A stretch of 64,000 bases of DNA from Trissonchulus latispiculum (lineage: Eukaryota; Nematoda; Enoplea; Enoplida; Ironidae). A program made the position numbers and the translations under genes. This document shows positions 1-9,970 of the stretch, piece by piece (position 1 is the first letter of the stretch; each line of letters opens with the position of its first letter). A model generated the notes under the pieces. That model was not told the origin of the DNA. It saw nothing but the letters and a program-made list of their open reading frames with translations, and did not search any database. The stretch is taken from NCBI GenBank assembly GCA_030248195.1, contig JASAND010026699.1, forward strand, positions 35,161 to 99,160. Reading direction: 5' to 3'.

Positions 1-162
1 CTGTTTCACAATGGGCGATACTTTATCACCGGAGTCAAAACTGAAGCTCAAGCACAGAAAATCGATGGCAGGGTGCAACAAATATGCAATATTAATAAAA
101 GGAAAGACTGCAGTCCAACAACAACCACAACAACAACTACTAAACCGCAATGGAATACCTAA
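1..162 (+). CDS. C-terminal fragment of a TBP-like protein (5' end outside window)
   Basis: The reading frame is open from base 1 to a TAA at 160-162 (53 codons). It begins with LFHNGRYFITGVKTE, which resembles the F-x-NG-x-x-x-TG-x-K strand and turn of TATA-binding-protein repeats. It then continues through a helix-like stretch to a Thr-rich tail (eight Thr in a row). TBP-like folds are known from nuclear TBPs and from large DNA viruses. The stop overlaps the ATG of the next plus-strand gene by 13 bases, a compact arrangement unlike the intron-rich genes further right. Only the tail is visible, so the assignment rests on one motif. Confidence 0.35.
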   Translation: MFHNGRYFITGVKTEAQAQKIDGRVQQICNINKRKDCSPTTTTTTTTKPQWNT

Positions 163-434
163 CAAAACAAGATTACACCGTATCTACTGCCAATCTGAGA
201 TGCGTGGAAGCGGAGCTGACTACAGCGGAAGATGACGTATTGGAGGCCTACGACGTGAAGGACTTTATGCTACAAACGTTTCGTGACTGGATTGATGGCG
301 ACAGGATGTACCTACTCATAACAGACTGCTTTCACGTGGTCTTTAAAGGATGGGTCACAAAATCAACGATAACGGAAGTGTGCTCCTTCCCGCACAGACA
401 AAAGCTAACCGTACTGGCCTTTCACCTTGGCTAA
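150..434 (+). CDS. unknown 94-aa acidic protein overlapping the upstream gene
   Basis: This uninterrupted frame starts at an ATG that lies inside the last codons of the preceding frame, and ends at TAA 432-434. The protein is acidic in the first half (many Glu and Asp) and hydrophobic in the second half. No signal peptide, membrane helix or family was recognised. The 13-base overlap with the upstream gene and the convergent zinc-finger gene only about 95 bases downstream suggest a compact virus-like or transposon-like gene block. It could be a chance frame, but its position and even composition make a real gene somewhat more likely. Confidence 0.4.
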   Translation: MEYLTKQDYTVSTANLRCVEAELTTAEDDVLEAYDVKDFMLQTFRDWIDGDRMYLLITDCFHVVFKGWVTKSTITEVCSFPHRQKLTVLAFHLG

Positions 435-528
435 ACAGCAGTGTAAAACCTCGAAAGAGGTTCCGCTTGATGCCATCTTGTGGCGGAAAGCTTTATTGAA
501 AAACAACACACAACACAATACATAGTTT

Positions 529-1488
529 CTACATTATAGGGTAGTCATTCAGTCTGTCAATAACAATTGCCATATTTGTGATTCTTTCCACCACATATTT
601 AGACCCAGGTCTTTGTTGTCTTTGTCTCTTAGCCCATTCCAAAATATCAGTCATGTCCAGTGTATCCATTAATTTACCAAATTCAGCTTTATTCCCAACA
701 AGCCTTGGTCGATCAAAAATATTGGTGTTACCACTGGCATAGTAATAGGTTAGTTCATTTGTAAGGGCATTTCGTAGCACGTAAGCGAAATAGATGCTCC
801 ACTTGCCCACATGCGTTTGACGTTTGAAGATGTGTTCGCAGTAGCCCTTAATTTCCTCCAAGTTCATTGCTGTTAGTCGATAGTTGTGACGATCTTGATT
901 TTTCGGTGGCTTGGTTATATGATGATGGGTTTGAATAAGTTGCCAGTACTCATGATATATGTTGTCCATTTCATCTCCCAGGATCACGGGAGTTTCTTCA
1001 TCTTCTTGCAGATCATACATAATCTTATCATCGCTGGTTGGCTCTTTGCGTGGTGGTCCTTTCTTCGACCTCGTTTTTTCCTTCTGTTCATCGCTCGAAA
1101 ATACGTTTACACTCCATACACTCAAACTTTGGACAGCTTTTCAGTTTCTCCAAATGCCGTTGAAGCGCATCCATTCTGTAGAACTTTACATAGCAGTGAT
1201 CACATCTCGTGAAATTGGTCTAAAACAAAAAAATTGAATCAGGTGATCGCAAAAGAGGATTAAATTTGCAAACTGTTGTGATAAAAACTTTAACTGAAGG
1301 ATACTTACCGTTAAATTGTTGCTGCCTCCGTCACAGATTTTGTTGTGTCGTTTGAGACTGTCCTTTCGACTGTAATGGTTCCCACACTTGATACAGTCAA
1401 CAGGCTTCGCTTCGTGTACAGATATCTTGTGTCGTTTCAAGCTTTCTTTATGAGCAAACACTTTGTCACATAAGTCACATGTAAACAT
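529..1488 (-). pseudogene. C2H2 zinc-finger protein, two exons, frame break in the third or fourth finger
   Basis: Exon 1 (1309-1488) starts with ATG and encodes two Cys2-His2-type modules (C-D-L-C ... H-K-I-S-V-H, and C-I-K-C ... H-N-K-I-C). It ends at a clear GTAAGT donor in phase 0. The acceptor lies after a pyrimidine tract at 1220-1221, and exon 2 (from 1219 down) continues with further finger halves (C-D-H-C, C-M-E-C). The finger frame stops at a TGA near 1091-1094. A frame shifted by one base then runs open to 529 (about 198 codons), with a basic linker and a C-terminal domain ending LNDYPIM. Reading both halves needs a one-base shift, so the copy is broken or sequenced with an error. 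Finger proteins of this layout occur in Maverick/Polinton-like elements; that link is inference. Confidence 0.5.
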
Positions 1489-1546
1489 GTTGCTTCACTT
1501 CAGCCACCTCACTTTGTAGTGCAATTGCAAATAATACTACCACTTA

Positions 1547-1692
1547 AAAACTGGTTTTATCTAGTTTAAAATGATTACGCTATTTAGTTTAAAGTGATTA
1601 CGCATAAGTTGCAATCATCAAAACCGGTTTTGTCTAGCTTTAAATGATTACGCTATTTAGTTTAAAGTGATTACACATAAGTTGCAATCATG
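1547..1692. repeat. two tandem copies of a 74-bp unit
   Basis: The stretch from AAACTGGTTTTATCTAG at 1547 recurs from 1621 as AAACCGGTTTTGTCTAG with only a few substitutions. Each unit itself holds two versions of the motif ATGATTACGC or GTGATTACGC. It lies directly upstream of the zinc-finger gene on the minus strand and may hold its promoter, but this is not shown. Confidence 0.8.
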
Positions 1693-2051
1693 GTGTTTTT
1701 CATGTCGTTATGCCCTGAGGCAGTGTACACAGTTTAGAGCGCGTATTGTCATTTTAACTTGTGCACTATTGTAATCAAGCTGCGATGAATTGTATTGGTT
1801 TTGCTACTACGACGTACGACGGTATTCATCATATGGGTGAAGTGCCCATGGAAACTACAGTGGCCGTTCGTTTCCCCTGTGGAAATGTTGCTCAACGGAC
1901 ATTTCACATTCGAGAGTTTTATAACATATCAAATCATCGATTGTTTGCTTAGCAAAGCAAAGCAAAGCAAACTAAATAGCTAAAACTTAAATTGCCAAAA
2001 TTTCGATGCTCCAAACTAATTTGTCTACTAAACTACTTTTGTCTACTTTAG
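1693..2051. other. no gene recognised; short AGCAAA microsatellite
   Basis: A 63-codon plus-strand frame at 1761-1952 has no recognisable features. A short AGCAA/AGCAAAGC microsatellite lies at about 1950-1975. The end of this stretch (pyrimidine-rich, TTTAG at 2047-2051) is the splice acceptor for the kinase exon. Confidence 0.4.
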
Positions 2052-3319
2052 CGATTTGGCCGCTCGCAACTGCCTGCTGACAGAAGATTTGCGACTGAAA
2101 ATCGCTGACTTTGGCCTAAGTCGGCTGGGCGAGGAATTCAAAATCGCCCAGGCCATAAAATTGCCGGTCAGATGGACAGCACCGGAGGTCTTCGCCATAT
2201 CGACCTACTTTCTGGCCTCTGATGTTTGGAGCTTTGGAGTGCTGATGTGGGAGATTTTCACCAACGGTCAACAGCCCTATAAAGGAATGACAACGTCACA
2301 GATTGTCAGATTCATACGCGACGGTGTGCAGCAAGATTACTCAATACTAAGGAAGCATAATTGATACTAAGCTAAAAACTGCAGGCTAAGAGATAAGCGC
2401 TAAGAGTAGTCTTGAGTAGAGTAGAGTTCAAAATTGACTCTTTTAACGTACTTTGCTCTGCAATTCGTTTGAGACTTAATGCGGAAAGCTTAGTCAATTT
2501 TGGTAAAGCATAATTGCTACTAAACTAAGTTATTAAGAAACTGTGCGCTAAGTTAGCCTTGAGCCAATAGACTAATATTAAGAATTCTTTTACCCACTAA
2601 TCACTAATTAGGAATACCGAAAGATTAACTAATTACTAACAGTAAATCATTAGTTTTTAATAACTCGAGCTTGCACACCCCTTCACCTTCAGCATATCAT
2701 TTCTGTATCACTAGCGCACATTTTTTCTTATAGTGAGTTACACACCATGCAATCTCTACAATCTAACGAGTGGAATGCATATTTTTTGCACTGTGCAAGG
2801 AATTTGTGAGGATTACTGCCCTAAGCAACAGTGACAGAACGGTTTTCGACGTTTCCAATTATTTTCCGAGGCACATTTCATCAGAGAAACTCACAGGGTC
2901 AGGGTTCTACTTTGCAAATTTCCACAGTATTTCCACGAGCGAACAATTAAGCAAATGACTTGTCAGAAGCCATTAGTTTCGGTGTTGCATTTGCTATTTT
3001 CTGACACGCCATTACCTCGAGCTATACTCTTCTAATTATATCTAATTGTGCTAAATTGTGCTTAGGTTTATTAGTCTGTTGAGTCAGTGTTCATCTTTTA
3101 GGTAAACGGCTGTCTTTGGAGCCCGAGCTGAAAGTCCCTCAAGAAATGCAGCAACTGATGCAGGAGTGTTGGACTTTTAAGCACACCAGTCGACCCTCAT
3201 TTGCCTACGTTCGTCGTAGAATAGAACAGTATTTGGACAAAGTCGTGTTGAACTCTCTGAAAGTGAAGGCTACTTCAACTGCTAAAGAAGTGGATGCTAT
3301 TGACAATAAAAACAGTTAA
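2052..3319 (+). CDS. non-receptor protein tyrosine kinase, C-terminal half of the kinase domain (two exons)
   Basis: Exon 2052-2323 carries the catalytic loop D-L-A-A-R-N, the DFG motif, the P+1 segment LPVRWTAPE and the SDVWSFG motif. It ends in phase 1 at a GTGTGC donor. Exon 3102-3319 follows a TTTTTAG acceptor, carries the CW-x-x-x-x-x-R-PSF motif of subdomain XI, and stops at TAA 3317-3319. The Ala-Ala-Arg form of the catalytic loop and the PVRWTAPE segment mark it as a cytoplasmic tyrosine kinase (Fer/Fes or Csk-like style). The N-terminal lobe and any SH2/SH3 domains must lie upstream, beyond the compact gene block at 1-1.5 kb or outside the window. Oddity: the activation loop reads GEEFKIA, with Phe where autophosphorylated kinases have Tyr. 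Confidence 0.85.
2324..3101 (+). other. intron of the tyrosine kinase gene
   Basis: GT at 2324 and AG at 3100-3101 join the two kinase exons in frame (phase 1), rebuilding an Arg-Asp-Gly-Lys segment typical of this part of the domain. The 778-bp intron is AT-rich. No other gene was recognised in it. Confidence 0.8.
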
Positions 3320-5471
3320 TGTGTTTAGGCTTACTTTGGTGGCAATGAGTTAACGTAGGTATTTGTACGTTCTATTTGGTATTCCAGCAACAGTAGGAAC
3401 AGTTAACCCGGACTACCGCAGCGTAGTTTTGGCTTAGCTTCTGCTGTTTAGCATAACAAGATTTGGAGTTCATTTTAAGCTTAGTTGCCCTAAAATGGAA
3501 ATTTCTCATTGTTGATTTTCAACCCGGCTGGCAGCCGACAAGGGTTGGCAAGCGAAAGGGATGGGTCCATAGGCTTGCACAGTATTAGTTTCTGTTTCAG
3601 CGCAGAATTTGTTGTTAGGATGCGTGCTAGTAGTGATTAGAGGCTTGTTGGTCATAAAAATGCATAACATAGATTTATTAGGTAATGTTGACTATGCTTA
3701 CGTGCTCAAAGTAAGAACAGTATGAAGATTGTAAATTTGGGTATTTGTTGCCATGTTTGCGACAGCAGTGGGTGCTGCAAAAACCGGACAGCGGTTGTAT
3801 TGTTTACTGTGTGTCGAAGCAAGCTAAGGTTAGGCTTATTGTAATACTGTGTCTGAAAGGCTTAAGGTGCATTCGTAGTTCCTGTCGCAAGCAGACGCGC
3901 GTAGACGGGGGGACCGTTTCGTGTGACACTGTATGATTTGCACACTACCGCCTTTCGTCTTTTCCCCCCTTTGAATCTGAGACTTCTTTGAACCTGAGAC
4001 TATCTCTTTTCGCTCATGATGTACTTTCTACTCTTTTATTCTTCTGTATTTCAGTATTCTATTCTTCATCTCCCTGGGTATCCTCCTTTGTCATACAAAA
4101 TACAATCTGTACGCAGAGAAAACTTCTAAGACTGAAATCGGACGACTGAAGAGAGATGAGGGACACGGAGATACTATTTTATTCGTCCATTTAGGGACGT
4201 TTGCTTACACTTCTCTATTTTACTCTAGGTCACTGTTGAGCAACTCAATACTAGTAAATAGTCAATCTAATTATTTAGGTCTAGGTACCATTTCCATCTA
4301 AACCTAAATTAATCAAGGTCCACATGATTTACTTCCAAAATATACATGCCTACTGCAAAACAACAAAACAATGCAGTGAGACATAATCTAAACACAGTTC
4401 GATTTAAGTAATACGTAGATTCGTTGATGGTTTCGTTCGCTTTTCAAGTACTGACACAAATAAAGAAAAAAAAAACGACACAAAATAGTTCATTGTTGTG
4501 AACACGCGATTTCGTTTGGCAAATAGAGATTTCGTTTGGCAAATGAAATCTGATTTCTGTCTTCATTCGCCAAATATGACCTCACTCCGATTCAGTAGAC
4601 ACCAGGAGCCCTAAAAGCGGAAAAAGTATCGGTACAAAGGAATGGTTCGCAAAACAAAAAGCTTGTGCTAAATCTCTGCGATGACTGAAGTTTGTCTCAT
4701 TCTATATTGTTTTTCCTGTCCTTTTTTCGCTTCTGCCGAAGTTAACTTATTTTCAATTCTGAATGCGGAAAAGGCATAGCTATACGGAGAAAAGATTAAG
4801 TTATCAGGCAAAAATGATACATCTATCTCTTCCCCCCCCCTTGGCACATCGCATATGCATAGAATCTACGACACACGTACAAGGGAGTAGCTATGCGAAA
4901 GACGAGTGTATATGGGACTGCAAAGCCCCTAGAAAGTGTAAAAGAATCAGTACAAAACAACGGCCCCTAAAACAATTGATCTACCCCCCTAAGCCACATA
5001 TTCGTGAATTGCACAACGCACAGAGAAAGGGCTTAGCTACAATGAAGACGAATCTGCATATAGCTTGTGACAGTAGAAGTTTTATGCATATGCATGATTT
5101 ACAACATAATAGTGAGACAGGCTTGGTAGAAAACTCATTCGTTGCAGTAAGCGTAAACTAATTTGCATAAACTGTGTATATTTTCTCTTTTCTCCACTGG
5201 GTGATTTCTGCCATTTTCGCCATTTGTGTGTGTGTGCGTGTGTACGCCACGAGGTGTATGTTTAGAAAAGTGTCCAAATTTTATGGCGAAGCTCGCCATT
5301 TTCGCCATTTTCTCTGATGAAATTTTCATGCAAATCAGTACTTATAAAGGAGAAAGGGTTAACAAAATGTTCCTTGATTACAATGGTACTCATCAATACA
5401 CTAGAAAGATTAGACCAGAAAATCAATAATCTTAGGTTGCGTATGTTGATATGTTAATTACATCCGTGGCT
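3320..5471. other. intergenic, no convincing gene
   Basis: Downstream of the kinase stop there is AT-rich sequence with a short direct repeat at about 4506-4545 (GATTTCGTTTGGCAAAT twice) and a TG microsatellite near 5225-5243. A GCCATTTTCGCCATTT motif occurs twice (about 5210-5225 and 5294-5312). A 132-codon plus-strand frame at 4763-5161 has no family features or spliced neighbours, and I do not call it. Confidence 0.5.
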
Positions 5472-8400
5472 TTATATTACAAACCTCAAATTCAAATTTT
5501 GTCGTAAACTGAGGAGAGAGATCATGCTTGCATTGACAGGATCTCTCATCCTTCCTTCACTGATAGTAGCTGAGTTGAGTGCACTATCGCTCCAACTAAG
5601 TACTCTATAAGAATAATACAATAATAGAAGGAGTGGTGAATTCTAGGTGCGGAGAAGTCTGGCAAAAGCGTAGGTTGCATATAAAGCAAAGAGAATGGAA
5701 AAAAGAGGGGCAGGAAACGAAAATCTAGCCACTCACGAAAATTGAGGTTCATCCTCCGCGCTTTCCTTTTCTTGGTCATCCGCACCGCATACACTATAAT
5801 TAATAATATTTAAAATCAGATTAGTAACAGGTCCCAATCTATGTAAGACGCATAGGGCGAAGAAACAATTTATGAGAAATGTTTGTTTACGCAAACACTG
5901 AGGAAATGTAATTTCTAAAAAGGAATTGGTAAAGTCGTTTTCCGCAAAATTACCATTGCTACGACGGCAGTCCTTCTCGCCCCCCCCCTCTCGCCACACC
6001 TGCAGTTAATCAAAAGGGAAGGGCGGCGGCAAAAGAACACCAATATGGCGACATAGGCGCTTATCCGATAACAAAAAGTTGCTTCCTCGCGCTATCTAAT
6101 AGGAAAAATATGTCATAGAGACTACCATAGACACTGCCAGATTGTAACATATAAATTAACACTAGAGAGTTTCAGATGGAATTGTACTTACTCCTGTTGC
6201 ATAGCTAGCGCAGAGTCATCTGCAGAAAGCGCACCGGATTCAGTAGCAGCCCTTTGGTCGGCTTTCTTTGCATCAGCCGGAATTTCTACCAGTTTTCTGC
6301 AAAAAACGTATCAAAGACAGTTAGCCTAAATAAAATTTCTAGAGACTGAATACAAAAAAAAGCGTAGAAAAATATTTTCCCTGTTGAATGAATATGGAAG
6401 GGGATAGTAGAGAGATAGATGAATCAGATGAAAACTGACAACTGTATTGGTGATTATAAAATTGCAGTGGAAAATAGAAGTTAAAACAAAGAGTAAAAAT
6501 CTATAGGCTATAAAACTAGGCTAAAAAACAGAAAGAGAACTAACCGCGGACGAACAACAAGATGAGGCCGTTCAGCACGCGCTACGGGTCGAGAGGAAGG
6601 CCCCGGTTGACAGTTCTTAGCAGCGGCGTCATCACTGCTGCTGCTACTGGGAATTACAAGACGACGTCTGCCAACTTGTTGCAAGCGCCGTTTCCTGAAA
6701 ACCAGAAATAGATTATTATATTTTTTATCTGTAGCGTGTCGTCTTTTTCTGTACTAGTGTTAACATATAATAGTATCACCGAAACACATATTTAAACTGG
6801 AGGAGGGACAACCAGTGGCGTATTATCAAATGGAAGTAAACTACTAATTCATCTCACCTCTTTTTATTCGGCTCGCCAGTTTTGTGCCGACCAGTCTTCG
6901 GCTGAGACAGTTCCTCCTCAGACGAACTCGTTTTCAATACTCCACGCCCATGCTTCGAGGGCGTAAGTCTGTAAAGTAGTTATACATCGCTTAACTACGA
7001 ACATGAATCAGTGATAGAACGGGGGGGGCTATGGGAAAACCGACGACTTATACGTCTGTGAAATTTCGGACGGTTTCATATAAATGTGAACCCCAAATCA
7101 TTCCTTCTGCGGTAGATTCACGTAGCACGAATTTCAAATTTACGAAAATTACAGCAAATTGACTCAAAAAATAGGCTCGTTCCGTCGCTACAATCACTAA
7201 ATAAAATCATAACAGTACAGACGCTCCCGGTTCGTCTTTTCATTAGTGATGCATTGCATATACCTCCTACGAATGACTATTCTGAATTCGAGAGCTAGTT
7301 CTACACTGTAGAAAAGAGGTTTTGTTTTCTCACTTCCATAGGGCAACCGCGTAGTGTTTCTCAGGAAAAAAAGAAAATAAAAAGGAATTTTAGAATGGAA
7401 AAGTGAAAAAAAGGATTTGGCTGAGAAAAATATTGAAAGTAAAACCAATTTTCTGACATAAATTAACAATATTGGTGAGTAAAAAATTAACTGTTTGCAG
7501 AATACCTAGGTAAAGTTAGAGGAGATTACATTTAGATCAACTAACCTGCGACTAGACCCTCCTGAGTCCATCCGTGTCGCAGGATTAGACGCTGCCGGAA
7601 GCTGCTGTTCAGATGGAATCTGACCATCAGGCAAGGAGGTGCGTACAGAGCTGCAAAAAATGCAAGGGTTAGGAGTTATAATGATTCAGTAACTATTAAT
7701 AAGGATTGTAAGCACTCGACCGCTTCACATAAAACGTGCATAAATGAACAAAATGAAAAAAAGCGGTCACAAACTCATCAACGGACTCGTTTATCCCTTG
7801 GTTATAGTATTAATAATGGTGATTCTTCCGTATACGCACACCTGTGACTAAAATTCGCAAAACTTAAGCGATTGAGCTCAAATTTGGTATGGGTGCATAT
7901 TAACACCTTTTTCTAATCGACCTGTCACAAAAATTTAAAAATTTAAAAAATTTAAATTTTTAAGTTTTTTAAGGGGGGACCAAGTGGTGACAAAGATTTT
8001 TTGTCTCCAATTTCGGTGAAAAGTTACTCATAGGGGTTTTCAGGGTCGCTGAACAGGAATATAAAAACCTTTTTTTCGATCCAGCTTTTCGTTAGGTCAG
8101 TATAAGCTAAAGATTTAAGCTTAAGTATTAAGCTGATTTCTAGCTAAGGAAAGGCTGGATCGAAAACGGTTTTCAGATTCGTGTTCAGTGACTCTGAAAA
8201 CCTTAAATGTTTGTCAAAGATCGATCAGAAATGTGATAATATACAGCCATACCAAGTTTGAGCTCAATCCGTTAAGTTTTGCGAGTTTTAGACACAGGTC
8301 TGCGTATACGGAAGAATCACCTTAATAACTAAATAGCTTTAAGTTAAAAGTAGCGCTCATAGTCCGTATAATCTGTAAATAAAATCATGAACGAAAGTTT

Positions 8401-9970
8401 TCCTAAGTTACACTTAATTGTTTGACTTCCCTTTCAGATTGTATTCACATAACAGTGGAGGAAAACTGTCACTAGGAAATAGGGCTAACGAATTTTGTAG
8501 GGTAAAACTACAGAATACAATCAATTTCGCTCACAAAGAAACTAGAAAATAAAACGAATCTTTAGACATAATTTGAAAGGATTAGTCAGCAAAAATTTAG
8601 ATTTTTGGACTTTAAACCGAAAGGTAGTGATTGTAGCATCACATTCGTTTTTAAGCAAGCAGAAATTAAGCAGTATGCGGTTTAAAATGCAAATACAGAT
8701 AGGTTGAACTTAATGCGCCCCCCCTTACTTTCTGCGATAACACCTAAGAATAAGATAAAAACTTGACTTTGAAAGCGGAGATCAAATCCGTAACTGTCAA
8801 AACAGCGGCGGCGGGGGTCAGTGTTTTTTTTCTGGAAAAACAGGAAATAAAAAAGGAGCTTTATACGCGAAAACAATGTAATAAAAGGAATTTGCGCGAT
8901 AAAAAATAGAAAATAAAAAATTTGAGATATAGATTAAAACGTCCCCGCCCTGTTTTGGTGTTTTGGTTCATCGAAATGTCTCGCGCAGGGGAAATACTGT
9001 AAACGCATTTCAAAAGATGTAATTTCAGCAAAATTTACAATTAATGTAATCTGAATTGCATACTCATGTTCTCAGGACTGTACGTATATTTGTACGTGAT
9101 ACAGAAATACAAAGAAAAGTGAACTAACCTCCGACTAGAACCTCCAGACTGCAGCCCTGTGTCACGGTTAGATGGAGCCGGAACCTCCTGTTGGGATACA
9201 CTCTCAGCATCAGACACAGAATCACTTAGAAACCTGGAATAAGTATGAATGAATGTATGCGCTGACGCCGTTGATAAAAAGCCATGTATACCAGACGTCA
9301 AACTCAAAACGTGTCGCGATCGAGAGACATGAAAAAGAAAGGAGAAATGGCCAGACGTGTAGGTGGCAATATACTTAGTGGAAGACGAAGAACGATAAAC
9401 GGGAAAGCTTATTGCGTATGATGAATCAAAAATCATAAATAAGGACTGTAAACACGCAAACGCTTCACTGGAAATGTAGCGGAAAGAACAAAATAGAATT
9501 TATACTCATACAGCAGGACCGTTTTGAGAAATCGACACTAAAAGAAATTTTGGATACGCTTTTGTCCACATGTGCCGCCTGACTAAGACTCGTAAACTCA
9601 CAGAAATAAATTGGCAGTATTAGTATTTCTGCTCCCAGGACTGCCTTTCTCTCACCTTTATTGTATGCGGTTCCTTTGATGACAACTATCAGTGGCGCGC
9701 TAATAAAAATCTATTTTTGTCTCCCCTACTGTTATCCGAGAAGACAATTGGCAAGAAAATTTCAATCTAAGTACCGCTCTTTTATTGAAATATAGAAAGC
9801 AGTCATGGGATTTGTAAGAGAATCTTTTAAAATAAATTCTCCGCTTTAAATGAATCAAACTGAGAGAGGTTTTACAATTGTAAACGGACGCAACATAAAA
9901 GAACGAACGGGGACAAAGTAAGTAAAGGAGATAGTCCTTACCCAGATTTCTCGTTCTGTTTCCCCGCCAT
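5472..9970 (-). CDS. eight-exon Ser/Arg-rich disordered protein gene, all introns phase 2
   Basis: Reading leftward, candidate exons are 9942-9970 (ATG start, MAGKQNEKS), 9129-9233, 7546-7650, 6858-6968, 6545-6694, 6192-6296, 5737-5793 and 5472-5604 (stop). Each has a GT donor and AG acceptor, and every junction is phase 2. The total is 795 bases, giving 264 residues with no frame conflict. The second and third exons are both exactly 105 bases and end in related Gly-Gly-Ser-Ser-Arg-Arg segments (LQSGGSSRR, MDSGGSSRR), so one is a duplicate of the other. The protein is low in hydrophobics and rich in Ser, Arg, Gln and Glu, suggesting a disordered nuclear protein. No domain was recognised. The last two exons are the least certain, and an alternative exon near 5960-5999 was not used. 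Confidence 0.55.
7818..8321. mobile_element. 504-bp foldback MITE with 8-bp target-site duplication
   Basis: The ends are long inverted repeats: GGTGATTCTTCCGTATACG at 7818 matches the reverse complement of the sequence ending at 8321, with similarity continuing for roughly 75 bases. Inner segments are also inverted copies (the region around 8035-8100 against 8145-8210), so the whole element can fold into one hairpin. It is flanked by TTAATAAT (7810-7817) and TTAATAAC (8322-8329), an 8-bp duplication with one mismatch. It sits in the second intron of the Ser/Arg-rich gene. The superfamily is not certain; 8-bp duplications fit hAT or Merlin-like elements. Confidence 0.8.

Noticed and set aside
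4763..5161. 132-codon plus-strand frame with scattered Cys and His
   Set aside because: The Cys/His spacing fits no zinc module, and there is no start context or neighbouring exon.
5960..5999. Additional exon of the eight-exon gene
   Set aside because: The acceptor is good, but the frame entered from the preceding exon stops within 14 codons; skipping it keeps phase 2 throughout.
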